Below are positions 33,251-40,493 of a stretch of DNA of 51,371 bases, one piece after another. The stretch's first letter is position 1. The number at the start of each line of letters is the position of its first letter. The stretch is from NCBI GenBank assembly GCA_965652025.1, contig CBFGTM010000025.1, forward strand, positions 1-51,371. The letters are read 5' to 3'. A program made the position numbers and the translations under genes. The notes under the pieces are model-generated. The model was not told where the DNA came from and ran no database searches. It worked only from the letters and a program-made list of their open reading frames with translations. Source of the stretch: CAVVWJ01 sp965652025 (GTDB lineage: Bacteria; Gemmatimonadota; Gemmatimonadetes; Gemmatimonadales; GWC2-71-9).

Positions 33251-34174
33251 ATGGCAAAACGGCGCTGGACCGTAGTACTGGTGCCCCACGGGTCCGAGCC
33301 CTCGCGTATCATCGAGGTCTCGTACAACCTGCTGCGCGCAGGTGTGGCAGCAGTTGGTGGCCTGGTACTGCTGGCAGTGCTGGCAGGCTATGCGACAATT
33401 TCTCACACCACCGATCTTTCCCGCACCGCTCGACTCCAACAGGAAAACGCCTCACTGGCCCGTGAGATCGGGGACCTCCAGGGTCGCCTGATTAGCCTGG
33501 CCGACACCATCAGCTCGATCTCGCAGCGAGACGCCCGCATACGGGTGCTCGCGAATCTCGAACCCATCGACCCCCAGGTTCAGGCCGCTGGCATCGGGGG
33601 GCCGGGGAGTTCGGACCTGAGCCTGAGCACGCTTACCGGGATGGCCCGTCGCTCGGCGGAGGTCCGGGTGGATCTGAGCGCCCTGATCCGACGGGCCAAC
33701 CTGCTGGCCTCCTCGTTCAAGGAAGCCGCCGACAGCCTGGCCTTCCACAGCGCACGACTGGCCGCTACGCCGTCGATCATGCCGACGCAGGGATGGCTTT
33801 CCAGCGCGTTTTCGTCCATGCGCAGCCACCCCATTTTACACATGGCCCGCCCGCATGAGGGCATCGACGTTTCGGCCCCGATGGGAAGTCCCATCGAGGC
33901 TCCGGCAGCAGGAACAGTCATGCAGGCCGGGTGGGAGACGGGATACGGCAATACCATCAAGATCAATCACGGCTTTGGTATCGTCACCAAGTTCGCCCAC
34001 GCCTCCAAGCTGCTGGTAAAGACGGGTCAGCGGGTCTCCCGGGGCCAGCGCATTGCCCTGGTGGGCAATTCCGGCCTCGCAACCGGCCCTCACCTCCATT
34101 ATGAGGTGCACGTGAATGGCCGTCCGGTAAATCCGTTGAAGTACGTGTTGCCGGAGGGGGTTGTAACGGATTAG
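33251..34174 (+). CDS. M23-family metalloendopeptidase, membrane anchored
   Basis: A 307-residue envelope protein. One membrane helix (AGVAAVVGGLVLLAVLAGYA region, about 31-50) is followed by a periplasmic coiled coil (LQQENASLAREIGDLQGRL) and a C-terminal LytM/M23 domain. Zinc ligands are His202 and Asp206 in RPHEGIDVSAP and His283 in GPHLHYEV, with His281 as catalytic partner, so it is probably an active peptidoglycan hydrolase. The start ATG 33251 is preferred to TTG 33242. It ends at a convergent junction with lemA, separated by a strong terminator. Confidence 0.9.
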   Translation: MAKRRWTVVLVPHGSEPSRIIEVSYNLLRAGVAAVGGLVLLAVLAGYATISHTTDLSRTARLQQENASLAREIGDLQGRLISLADTISSISQRDARIRVLANLEPIDPQVQAAGIGGPGSSDLSLSTLTGMARRSAEVRVDLSALIRRANLLASSFKEAADSLAFHSARLAATPSIMPTQGWLSSAFSSMRSHPILHMARPHEGIDVSAPMGSPIEAPAAGTVMQAGWETGYGNTIKINHGFGIVTKFAHASKLLVKTGQRVSRGQRIALVGNSGLATGPHLHYEVHVNGRPVNPLKYVLPEGVVTD

Positions 34175-34176
34175 TC

Positions 34177-34302
34177 GGAGGGGAAGATCGGAAGCGGGGA
34201 CGCGGGGAAGAAAGAAAGCGGCCATCCAAGAAGGTTTGGATAGCCGCTCGTTTTTTTGCTTATTCCTCCTCGCTTCCTAACCTCCCCGCTTCCCGGCTCC
34301 CC
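34177..34302. repeat. Inverted GGAAGCGGGGA repeats flanking a terminator
   Basis: GGAAGCGGGGA at 34190-34200 has its exact reverse complement at 34283-34293, and related units (GGGGAAG, CTTCCTAACC) extend both arms from 34177 and to 34302. They enclose the terminator at 34217-34257. The same unit occurs after atpG and inside it. Confidence 0.6.
34217..34257 (+). terminator. Intrinsic terminator of the M23 gene
   Basis: AGCGGCCATCCAA (34217-34229) pairs with TTGGATAGCCGCT (34236-34248) with one mismatch, then CGTTTTTTT. On the other strand the stem is followed by a CTTTCTTTC run, so it may also stop lemA transcripts. Confidence 0.92.
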
Positions 34303-34868
34303 TAAAAGTTCACCTTCGGCGCCTCGGCCGATCCCGGCGCAGCCTGATAGTACTCCCGCGGGTTCCCCATCCCAAACACCTTGGCGGTCAGATTGTACGG
34401 AAAGCGGCGGATGTACGCGTTGTACTGGCCGACAGCGGTGTTGTAGTCCTGCCGAGCTACGGAGATGCGGTTCTCCGTGCCCTCCAGCTGACTCTGCAGA
34501 TCCCGAAAGTTCTGACTGGACTGCAGCTGAGGGTAATTCTCCGCGATGGCCAGCAGCCGTCCCAGTCCTTGACTCAGCACCGAATCGGCAGCCGCCATCT
34601 GCCGGACGTTCCCCGATTGGATGGCCCCGCCGAGCCGGGCCCGGGCGTTGGCAATGGAGATGAACACCGTGTCTTCCTGCTTGGTTATGCCCTTCACCGT
34701 GTTGACCAGATTGGGAATCAGGTCCGCCCGCCGCTGCAGCTGGGCCTGAATTTGGCCCTGTGCCTGGTTCACCCGTTCGTCCAGTGTCTGAATGGTGTTG
34801 TAGCCGCAGCCGGCAACGAGCAGGGCAGCCACAATCAGCTGCAGATGAATCCGGGGGAAGCGCTGCAT
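34302..34868 (-). CDS. lemA: LemA family lipoprotein
   Basis: A 188-residue protein from ATG 34868, with GGAGA upstream. The signal ends VAALLVAGC (Cys23), so it is probably lipidated, unlike LemA proteins anchored by a plain helix. The LemA helical bundle is clear: YNTIQTLDERVNQAQGQIQAQLQRRADLIPNLVNTVKG, then AIAENYPQLQSSQNFRDLQSQLEGTENRISVARQDYN and the family end VFGMGNPREYYQAAPGSAEAPKVNF. Function in the family is unknown. TGATG links it to the nucleotidyltransferase gene before it, and the TPM protein upstream is the usual companion. Confidence 0.93.
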   Translation of the reverse strand: MQRFPRIHLQLIVAALLVAGCGYNTIQTLDERVNQAQGQIQAQLQRRADLIPNLVNTVKGITKQEDTVFISIANARARLGGAIQSGNVRQMAAADSVLSQGLGRLLAIAENYPQLQSSQNFRDLQSQLEGTENRISVARQDYNTAVGQYNAYIRRFPYNLTAKVFGMGNPREYYQAAPGSAEAPKVNF

Positions 34869-35587
34869 CACTGATCTCCGAGCTTGAGTTGGTCGACGAA
34901 CTGTGCTGTCTGCTCGACTGCAGTCATATAGTTCTCGAATTCCGCGGCTCCACAGCGCCATTCGCGGTCAGAGCGGTGGCGCACCACGTGCAACAGATGC
35001 TCAGGATCGAAGCCGACCAGCGCCGCTGCAGCGCCGGCTAACTCGGTGGCGTCCGTGGGCACCGGCTTTCCCGCCACGGTGAGAACTCCCCTGAGCAATA
35101 CCAGGATGGTAGCGGCACTCTGGAGGCCCAATGAGCCCAGGGCGGCGGGCTCCGGCGCGTAGGTCGAGTAGCCCTGGCGCAGCCGCAGCAGCTTGCCCCG
35201 AAACTCCCGCTCCAGGGCCTTGCGGAGATCACCCAGGTCTACCTGAACACCCGCCAGGGGGTCGGATCCTCGAAGAACCTGGTAGGAGAGACGCATATCG
35301 GTAATCTCGATCGGAAATGCGTCGTTGGCACGGTCCCACTCGGCGCGGCTGAGGATTAGGGGCGGCTCAGGCGTCGCCTTGCGCCAGCCGGTGAACGCGC
35401 GACTCAAGGAACGCAGGACCGGCGCGTTCAGCTGGTCCACTACCAGCATGAGGTTGATATCAGAGCGTCCGGGAACGAAGTCGGCCCGGGCGGCGGAACC
35501 ATAGAGCACGGCACTGTATCCCTGTGCCAGGACCCGGTCCGCCTCCGTCAAGAACGGATCCACCACCCGCGAGATTGTTCCTCGCAT
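34868..35587 (-). CDS. Nucleotidyltransferase-domain protein
   Basis: A 239-residue protein from ATG 35587; the longer frame runs through the Gly-rich code of the TPM gene and is rejected. The N-terminal domain has the minimal nucleotidyltransferase motif: SAVLYGSAARADFVPGRSDINLMLVVD, with GS and the D-x-N/D metal pair seen as SDIN, where the second acidic residue is Asn. About 20-45 residues later LILSRAEWDR and ITDMRLSYQVLRG follow; the C-terminal half is helical. The variant metal site could weaken catalysis. It sits between TPM and LemA genes with 1- to 4-base overlaps, so it is part of their unit. Confidence 0.75.
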   Translation of the reverse strand: MRGTISRVVDPFLTEADRVLAQGYSAVLYGSAARADFVPGRSDINLMLVVDQLNAPVLRSLSRAFTGWRKATPEPPLILSRAEWDRANDAFPIEITDMRLSYQVLRGSDPLAGVQVDLGDLRKALEREFRGKLLRLRQGYSTYAPEPAALGSLGLQSAATILVLLRGVLTVAGKPVPTDATELAGAAAALVGFDPEHLLHVVRHRSDREWRCGAAEFENYMTAVEQTAQFVDQLKLGDQ

Positions 35588-36453
35588 CAGAATCGTCCCC
35601 CGGCACCACCGCCGCTGAAGCCACCACCTCCTCCGAAACCACCGAACCCGCCACCACCACCCCCGAACCCTCCTCCACCGCCCCAGCCTCCCCCGATCCA
35701 CGGGCCTCCCCAATATATCCCGCCCCGGCGACGGCGACGCCCAGCACGGGACATCATCATCATGAACAGGATGAAGAGCAGGATGGGGAGCAGGTTGCCG
35801 ATGGTGGGGCTTCCCTGCTCCGAGTCCACCGGCGGCTGATAAGCAGTTAGCGCGGAATCGGAGGATCCGTAGGCGCGAGCGATTTGGCTCGAGAGTGCCC
35901 GCACTCCCAGCAGAAGTCCGTCACCGTACTTTCCTCCGGCAAGATGGGGCCGCATCAGGTCCCGAATCTGCCCCGCCGCGGCATCGGTGACGATGCCCTC
36001 CAGCCCCTGGCCGACTTCGATGCGAATGTGACCCGAGTTGGGATCGCCTTCCCGGCGAGGCACCAGCAGTAGAACTAGTCCGGCATTGCGTCTCGGATCC
36101 CCAATCTCTGCCTGGGACCCCACTTTCCATCTGCGGCCGATCTCACGGGCGACATCCGCTGCCTCGTAATTGCCGATGGACGGCAAGGTGACGACAGCAA
36201 TCTCGGCCCCGGTGACGCCCCGGAGTCGAGTGATCAGATCTTCCATACTCCGGGCTGAGGCGGGGTCGAGCACCCTGGCATAATCGTTTACGTATCCGGT
36301 GGGCTGCGCCGGAATCAACGTATCGAGGCCCGGGCTCTGGGCTGCGAGCTCGGGCACCACGGCCGCGCTCAGTTGAAGCACCACCAGGAGAGCGGTAGCT
36401 TTGGCTGGTGCCCCGCGCCAACCGTCTCTTGCTGCTGGCCCGTTCACTCCCAT
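35587..36453 (-). CDS. TPM-domain protein (YgcG family)
   Basis: A 288-residue protein with a signal peptide (about 17-38), a TPM domain (about 50-190: GYVNDYARVLD, IAVVTLPSIGNYEAADVAREIGRRWKVG, NAGLVLLLVPR, RIEVGQGLEG), one membrane helix (LLPILLFILFMMMM) and a short basic stretch. The tail is almost pure Gly/Phe (GGWGGGGGFGGGGGGFGGFG), typical of this family. The TPM domain faces the periplasm. Pairing with LemA is common and suggests a shared envelope role. Its first 46 bases overlap the divergent plus-strand lipoprotein gene. Confidence 0.92.
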   Translation of the reverse strand: MGVNGPAARDGWRGAPAKATALLVVLQLSAAVVPELAAQSPGLDTLIPAQPTGYVNDYARVLDPASARSMEDLITRLRGVTGAEIAVVTLPSIGNYEAADVAREIGRRWKVGSQAEIGDPRRNAGLVLLLVPRREGDPNSGHIRIEVGQGLEGIVTDAAAGQIRDLMRPHLAGGKYGDGLLLGVRALSSQIARAYGSSDSALTAYQPPVDSEQGSPTIGNLLPILLFILFMMMMSRAGRRRRRGGIYWGGPWIGGGWGGGGGFGGGGGGFGGFGGGGGFSGGGAGGRF

Positions 36454-37202
36454 TTCACATCACCGTTCTGGCTGGACTCACTGTCCTCGCTGTCGGCGGC
36501 TGCCAGGGTGAACGCCGGGTAGCGGTCCGTATCTCTATTCCCAATGTCGACTCCATCGAGACACCGGCTGCGGGCGTGGGGGTCATCGCCCTGCCCTACG
36601 ACCGCGATAGTGTGCTCGCCAGTTTGGCGGCGCGGGCCCGGACTCCCCGGCCGTCGACTGCCGCGCTGGACAGCTTGTTTGCCCGATTTCGGGGTCCCTT
36701 TACGACCTATACCGCCATTTCCTATGCTACGTCGAAGCTTCGGGATAGTCTGGATCAACTCCGGCGAAATTTGAACGCGATCCCCGCCGGCTCTCCTGAT
36801 CACCGCGAGCTTGCAACCCGGGTCCGGCAACTGGCTGACTCATTGCAGCGAGCCGAGGCTCGAGCGGAGCGCGCACGGCGCACGCTGGACCAGGCCCGCA
36901 CGGAATTCGTGACTCGGAGCGAGACCCTGCGCGCCGCGGTTCGGCATTGGCAAGATAGCACCTATAAGGGATGGGATAGCATCGTCGAGGGGCTGTCGAG
37001 CGCGCGGGGGCGCCCGGCATCTACCGACACGACGGACAACACCGGATGGGCCCATTTCAGCTTGCGTCCGGGACGCTGGTGGTTGTACGCCCAAGCCTGG
37101 GACACCAGCGATCCAAATTCCGAATGGTACTGGAATGTGCCAGTCGACGATGACACCGTCCTATTATCCAGCCGGACGGGCCGGCGCCGCCCCCGCTATT
37201 GA
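36408..37202 (+). CDS. Coiled-coil lipoprotein of unknown function
   Basis: A 264-residue protein. The N-terminus is hydrophobic with a lipobox LAVGGC (Cys32). Residues about 80-170 are heptad-like (SKLRDSLDQLRRNLNA, LADSLQRAEARAERARRTLDQARTEF), a likely coiled coil. The C-terminal part has GWAHFSLRPGRWWLYAQAWDTSDPNSEWYWNVPV, a small beta domain like carboxypeptidase-regulatory or transthyretin-type folds. The first possible start is GTG 36408, inside the 5' end of the opposite TPM gene; TTG 36429 would also fit. No family name is assigned. Confidence 0.72.
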   Translation: MPRANRLLLLARSLPFHITVLAGLTVLAVGGCQGERRVAVRISIPNVDSIETPAAGVGVIALPYDRDSVLASLAARARTPRPSTAALDSLFARFRGPFTTYTAISYATSKLRDSLDQLRRNLNAIPAGSPDHRELATRVRQLADSLQRAEARAERARRTLDQARTEFVTRSETLRAAVRHWQDSTYKGWDSIVEGLSSARGRPASTDTTDNTGWAHFSLRPGRWWLYAQAWDTSDPNSEWYWNVPVDDDTVLLSSRTGRRRPRY

Positions 37203-37209
37203 GAGAACA

Positions 37210-37842
37210 ATGCGAACCCAGTCAAACTTCTTCCTCAGCCTGTCGATAGCCCTCCTGTCCGCCGTCACTGCCGCGCCGGCAGCTGCTCAAAATCCGACAG
37301 CGCCGCTGGAGTCGCGAGCCAAGGGAGCGGCAAAGGCGCCGGTCACGGTGTATGAGATGTCGGACTTTCAATGCCCCTACTGCCGGCAATTCGCCCGGGA
37401 GACATTTCCCGAGCTGGAGCGGAACTACATTCGGCCGGGGAAGGTGCGCTGGGTCTTCATCAACTTTCCCCTCACCAGTATTCACGCGCACGCATCGGCA
37501 GCCGCGGAGTTGGCGCTCTGCGCCAGCCAGCAGAACCGGTTCTGGCAAGTTCACGATCTGCTATTCGAGCATCAGGAGGCCTGGGCTCCGCTCAAGGAAG
37601 CTGGTCCATTCTTTGTGTCGCTAGCCGACTCGGCAGGACTCTCCAAGAAGATCCTGCTGGCCTGCCTCGAGTCCCCGGAGACCAGGAACAATGTCAAGGC
37701 GGATGCAGAGGGCGCGGCCCGGGCTGGTGCAACCAGCACACCATCGTTCTACATCGAGGGCGGGCTGTTAGAGGGAGCTCAGCCGGTTGCGGTGTTTCGG
37801 CAGGTCTTGGATTCGATTTACGCGGTGAAGAGTAAAAGGTGA
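37210..37842 (+). CDS. DsbA-family thioredoxin-like protein
   Basis: A 210-residue periplasmic protein with a signal peptide (FFLSLSIALLSAVTAAPAAA). The thioredoxin fold has the active-site CPYC (Cys55, Cys58) in MSDFQCPYCRQFA, an inserted helical domain (AAAELALCASQQNRFWQVHDLLFEHQ) and the cis-Pro loop ATSTPSFYIEGG. This is the DsbA/DsbG-like type often called thiol-disulfide interchange protein. Oxidase or isomerase activity cannot be told apart here. It starts 7 bases after the lipoprotein gene; ATG 37210 is chosen because the signal peptide starts there. Confidence 0.9.
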   Translation: MRTQSNFFLSLSIALLSAVTAAPAAAQNPTAPLESRAKGAAKAPVTVYEMSDFQCPYCRQFARETFPELERNYIRPGKVRWVFINFPLTSIHAHASAAAELALCASQQNRFWQVHDLLFEHQEAWAPLKEAGPFFVSLADSAGLSKKILLACLESPETRNNVKADAEGAARAGATSTPSFYIEGGLLEGAQPVAVFRQVLDSIYAVKSKR

Positions 37843-37875
37843 AAGCGGCTTTACTCTTCACTATTCACTTTTTAC
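37825..37875. terminator. Bidirectional hairpin between the DsbA-like and CPBP genes
   Basis: GTGAAGAGTAAA (37825-37836) has its exact reverse complement TTTACTCTTCAC at 37850-37861. A second, shifted pairing uses AAGGTGAAAG and ATTCACTTTTT. The left arm is within the last codons of the DsbA-like gene, and the TTTTT at its right suits plus-strand termination. The units resemble GTGAACAGTGAAC at 18295. Confidence 0.65.
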
Positions 37876-38600
37876 CCGACTGCGAGAAATACGTCGTACA
37901 GGGCATGAGTCCACGCCGTGATGCCGAACCCCCGCAGGACATAAAGCCCGCTGAATAGCAGCCCGGCCACAGCCCGGAAGGTGAAGGACGCCAGGGCAAA
38001 AGGCTCGCCGTAAGCGCCGACATAGTGAAAAGCCGAGAAGATCAGGGCGCCAACCAGAACAGCACCTGCATTGGCGGCAGTCCGGGACCAGCGCAAGATG
38101 CGCATGCCGAGGAAGGCGAGTCCGGAGACGAGCAGCACCCGAAAGAGCAGCTCCTCGTAGATCCCGGCGCCGAGTGAGATCATGAGCTGCGCTGGAAGAT
38201 TCATTCCCAGAGCCTGGCCCAATGCCAGCAGGAGGCCGGTCAGCGAGCCGACCACGGATCCGAAGGCGAGCCCGTAGGTAACCGACTCAAGGGCCATCAG
38301 GATGAACCAGCGAGGCTGGATACCTCCGGCTCGCCGCACATCCCGCGATACCAGTACTGCCCCACACCCAATCAGCACCACTCCGAATACCGCCAGGCCG
38401 TAGCGGCCACCGAAGACGACGAACATCCGTTTGAGCAGCACATCGGCCCCGTTCCTGACCCCCACCTCGTCGAACCGGGACAGCAGAAATGCCAGCGCCT
38501 CGTAGGTCAGTAGCAGGGGAAAGGCAAAGACAATGCTGTACCGCGGCGCGCGCACGGCTCGCCAGTAACGCCGGAGCTCGGCGGACGAGCTGGGCCACAT
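37872..38600 (-). CDS. CPBP family intramembrane metalloprotease
   Basis: A 242-residue membrane protein with about seven helices. The Abi/CPBP motifs are present: GAGIYEELLFRVLLV gives the EE-x3-R pair, and FSAFHYVGAYGEP with THALYDVFLA gives the His residues. Family members (Rce1-like) are membrane proteases; bacterial ones have mostly unknown substrates. ATG 38600 is chosen; an upstream in-frame ATG (38642) would place a terminator hairpin inside the coding region. No ribosome site stands before 38600: the terminator's T run ends 4 bases earlier. See the leader entries that follow. Confidence 0.87.
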   Translation of the reverse strand: MWPSSSAELRRYWRAVRAPRYSIVFAFPLLLTYEALAFLLSRFDEVGVRNGADVLLKRMFVVFGGRYGLAVFGVVLIGCGAVLVSRDVRRAGGIQPRWFILMALESVTYGLAFGSVVGSLTGLLLALGQALGMNLPAQLMISLGAGIYEELLFRVLLVSGLAFLGMRILRWSRTAANAGAVLVGALIFSAFHYVGAYGEPFALASFTFRAVAGLLFSGLYVLRGFGITAWTHALYDVFLAVG

Positions 38601-38604
38601 GGCT

Positions 38605-38634
38605 AAAAAAAGGGGCCGCTCACGCGGCCCCCCC
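38605..38634 (-). terminator. Intrinsic terminator directly before the CPBP start codon
   Basis: On the minus strand GGGGCCGC, loop GTGA, GCGGCCCC (38631-38612) is followed by seven T (38611-38605). The CPBP ATG comes 4 bases later. It closes the short unit that starts at about 38748 and may act as an attenuator for CPBP. Confidence 0.85.
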
Positions 38635-38657
38635 AGGTTCATAGTGTCGCCTGGGTC

Positions 38658-38711
38658 TCAGCTTGCAGCTCGTGCTAACGGCCGCAGGCGACCCTTGACT
38701 CTGTAGACAAT
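38658..38711 (-). CDS. Candidate 17-codon leader or micro-protein
   Basis: AGGAGGTGATCC (minus strand, 38723-38712) is a perfect 12-base complement of the usual 16S rRNA 3' end. Six bases after AGGAGG an ATT opens a 17-codon frame, IVYRVKGRLRPLARAAS, strongly basic. In another frame a TTG one base later gives LSTESRVACGR, 11 codons. Which is used, if any, is not shown. GTCGCCTG and CAGGCGAC at its two ends form an 8-bp inverted repeat (38687-38694 and 38648-38655). A promoter precedes and a terminator follows. ATT is a rare start codon, best known from infC. No homologue is recognised. Confidence 0.4.
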   Translation of the reverse strand: MVYRVKGRLRPLARAAS

Positions 38712-38754
38712 GGATCACCTCCTCGGTTGCAGGTGGAACAGGAACCACGGGATA

Positions 38755-38784
38755 ATTCTAGCGTGACTCCGGTAAGGGGAGCAA
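38755..38784 (-). promoter_or_regulatory. Promoter candidate for the leader unit before CPBP
   Basis: On the minus strand TTGCTC (38784-38779), an 18-base spacer and TAGAAT (38760-38755). Transcription would start near 38748 and reach the terminator at 38605 after about 140 bases. The -10 is 5 of 6; the -35 is 3 of 6. Confidence 0.45.
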
Positions 38785-38824
38785 CCCTCCTTCCCAAGGG
38801 AAACACCTCCCGCAACATTGGGCC

Positions 38825-40168
38825 ATGCCTTCCACCTCCTGGCTCTATCGGGCAGCGCTGGCGGCGGGGGCCACCCTCGCCCCGGCAGCCGGCCGGCTCC
38901 ATCCTCGGATCCAGCGTGGGATCCAGGCCCGCAAGGAGGCCGGAGCTCGGCTCCTGGACTGGGCCCCCCGGCATCGCAATCGAGAGCGTCCGCTGGTCTG
39001 GTTCCACGCTGCGTCGGTGGGAGAGGGCCTCCAGGCCCAAAGCGTAATGACCCGGTTTCGACGGCTGCATCCCGACAGCCAGGTCGTATACACCCATTTC
39101 AGCCCCTCCGCTGAAGCGTTCGCTCGGAGGATCGCAGCCGACTCTGCTGACTACCTGCCCTACGATCTGCCCAGAAACGCTGAACGCCTGCTTCAGGCGC
39201 TCGACCCCGATCTGCTGGTGTTCGCGAAGCTGGATGTCTGGCCCGAGCTCTCCACCAGAGCCGCCGCGCGCGGGACCCTGGTGGCTTTGGTGGCAGCCAC
39301 CGTGAGTCCTGGCAGCGGCCGATTACGCTGGCCGGTGAGGCGCCTGCTGCAGCCGGGATATCACGTCATCAGCGCCGCGGCAACGGTCTCGCCCGAGGAC
39401 GCCCAGCGGCTGGAGCGGCTCGGCGTCGTGCCCGACCGAATCCGGGTTCTGGGAGACCCCCGTTTCGATAGCGTCAGGGATCGAGTGGGCGGAGTTGGTC
39501 CGGATGATCCCCTACTACGCCTGGGGCGCGGAGCTCCCACGATGGTGGCCGGCTCCACCTGGCCCGCGGATGAAGCGGTGGTCCTCCAGGCATTCCGTGG
39601 AGTTCGCCAACGCCATCCGGATGCTCGTCTCATTCTGGTTCCTCACGAGCCCACTCCTGACCATCTGACCCAGGTGGAAAGCCGAGCCAGCAGCTGGGGG
39701 CTTCCCCCGCCGGCGCGACTGAGCGCGCTGGAATCACCCGCCGCCCTGATCCTGGTGGACCGGGTTGGGGTCCTCGCGGCGCTATACGGCGCGGGAGGCA
39801 TGGCGTTCGTGGGTGGAGGCTTCGGGCGGGCCGGCCTGCACTCGGTCCTGGAACCGGCGGCGTGGGGCGTGCCGGTCGTTTTCGGGCCTCGGTGGCGGAA
39901 CAGCCGCGATGCTGGCCTGCTGCTGAAAGCGGATGGCGCCGTGGCTCTACCGCACCTCCACTCTGCAGCTGCCGCCAACAGCCTGCAGCCTCAGTGGGAA
40001 AACTGGATTGCCGACTCGGCCGCCCGTCAGGCCCAGGGAGCCCGGGGACGCAATGTGGTGGAGCGGGGGTTGGGAGCCTCGGAGCGTAGCGCAGCCATGC
40101 TGGCGGAGCTCATTTCAGGACGACACCCTCGTAGGTCACTGCGCGAGGCACAATCAATCCAAGAGTGA
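38825..40168 (+). CDS. waaA: 3-deoxy-D-manno-octulosonic acid (Kdo) transferase
   Basis: A 447-residue membrane-associated GT30 enzyme that adds Kdo to lipid A precursors, which shows a lipopolysaccharide-type outer membrane. The N-terminal acceptor domain has WFHAASVGEGLQAQ with catalytic Glu67, then VYTHFSPSAEAFARR and LLVFAKLDVWPEL. The C-terminal half has MVAGSTWPADEAVVLQAF, ILVPHEP and AFVGGGFGRAGLHSVLEPAAWGVPVVFGP, the family's donor-site motif. The N-terminal anchor is short and only weakly hydrophobic. Its last 59 bases overlap the convergent lipoprotein gene. Confidence 0.94.
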   Translation: MPSTSWLYRAALAAGATLAPAAGRLHPRIQRGIQARKEAGARLLDWAPRHRNRERPLVWFHAASVGEGLQAQSVMTRFRRLHPDSQVVYTHFSPSAEAFARRIAADSADYLPYDLPRNAERLLQALDPDLLVFAKLDVWPELSTRAAARGTLVALVAATVSPGSGRLRWPVRRLLQPGYHVISAAATVSPEDAQRLERLGVVPDRIRVLGDPRFDSVRDRVGGVGPDDPLLRLGRGAPTMVAGSTWPADEAVVLQAFRGVRQRHPDARLILVPHEPTPDHLTQVESRASSWGLPPPARLSALESPAALILVDRVGVLAALYGAGGMAFVGGGFGRAGLHSVLEPAAWGVPVVFGPRWRNSRDAGLLLKADGAVALPHLHSAAAANSLQPQWENWIADSAARQAQGARGRNVVERGLGASERSAAMLAELISGRHPRRSLREAQSIQE

Positions 40169-40493
40169 GGCCGGTGACCAGGACGTCGCTCCACCGGCTC
40201 CGCACTTTGATGCGGAGATTGGCGATGCCACGCGCGTCGGCCAGCTGGGCAGCGAGCGCTTTCCGGAGCGACGGCTCCTTGATTCGAGCTATCCCCCAAA
40301 GGGCGTAGAGGGCATGGGCATTCACCTCGAACCTGGTCCCCTGAACCGGCTGACCAGCAGCGGTTGCCATGGTGACCGGCACGCCGAGCGTGGCGGCATC
40401 GAATGTCTGAGCGCAGCCGAGGAGGAGGGTGAGCGAGAGCAGGATGGGCAAGCCGCGGAGAACGCCGGACGAACGCCGGCCTGGTCCACTCAC
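40110..40493 (-). CDS. Small lipoprotein of unknown function
   Basis: A 127-residue protein with signal and lipobox LTLLLGC (Cys27). The mature part is a small alpha/beta domain: strands PVTMATAAGQPVQGTRFEVNAHALYALWG, a helix SLRKALAAQLADARGIANLRIKVRSRWSDVLVTGLTLGLIVPRAVTYEGVV. The order strand-helix-strand-hydrophobic resembles small cell-envelope lipoproteins such as the TRL/Bor types, but I am not sure. It overlaps the end of waaA on the other strand, and starts within 4 bases of the stop of the barrel gene before it. Confidence 0.65.
   Translation of the reverse strand: MSGPGRRSSGVLRGLPILLSLTLLLGCAQTFDAATLGVPVTMATAAGQPVQGTRFEVNAHALYALWGIARIKEPSLRKALAAQLADARGIANLRIKVRSRWSDVLVTGLTLGLIVPRAVTYEGVVLK

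Noticed and set aside
34868..35713. Longer nucleotidyltransferase with an Arg/Trp-rich N-terminus
   Set aside because: The extra 42 residues are the Gly-rich TPM tail read in another frame.
38675..39097. 140-codon minus-strand frame overlapping the waaA start
   Set aside because: It is antisense to waaA, has no ribosome site and ends within the leader unit; only the short frame after AGGAGGTGATCC is kept.
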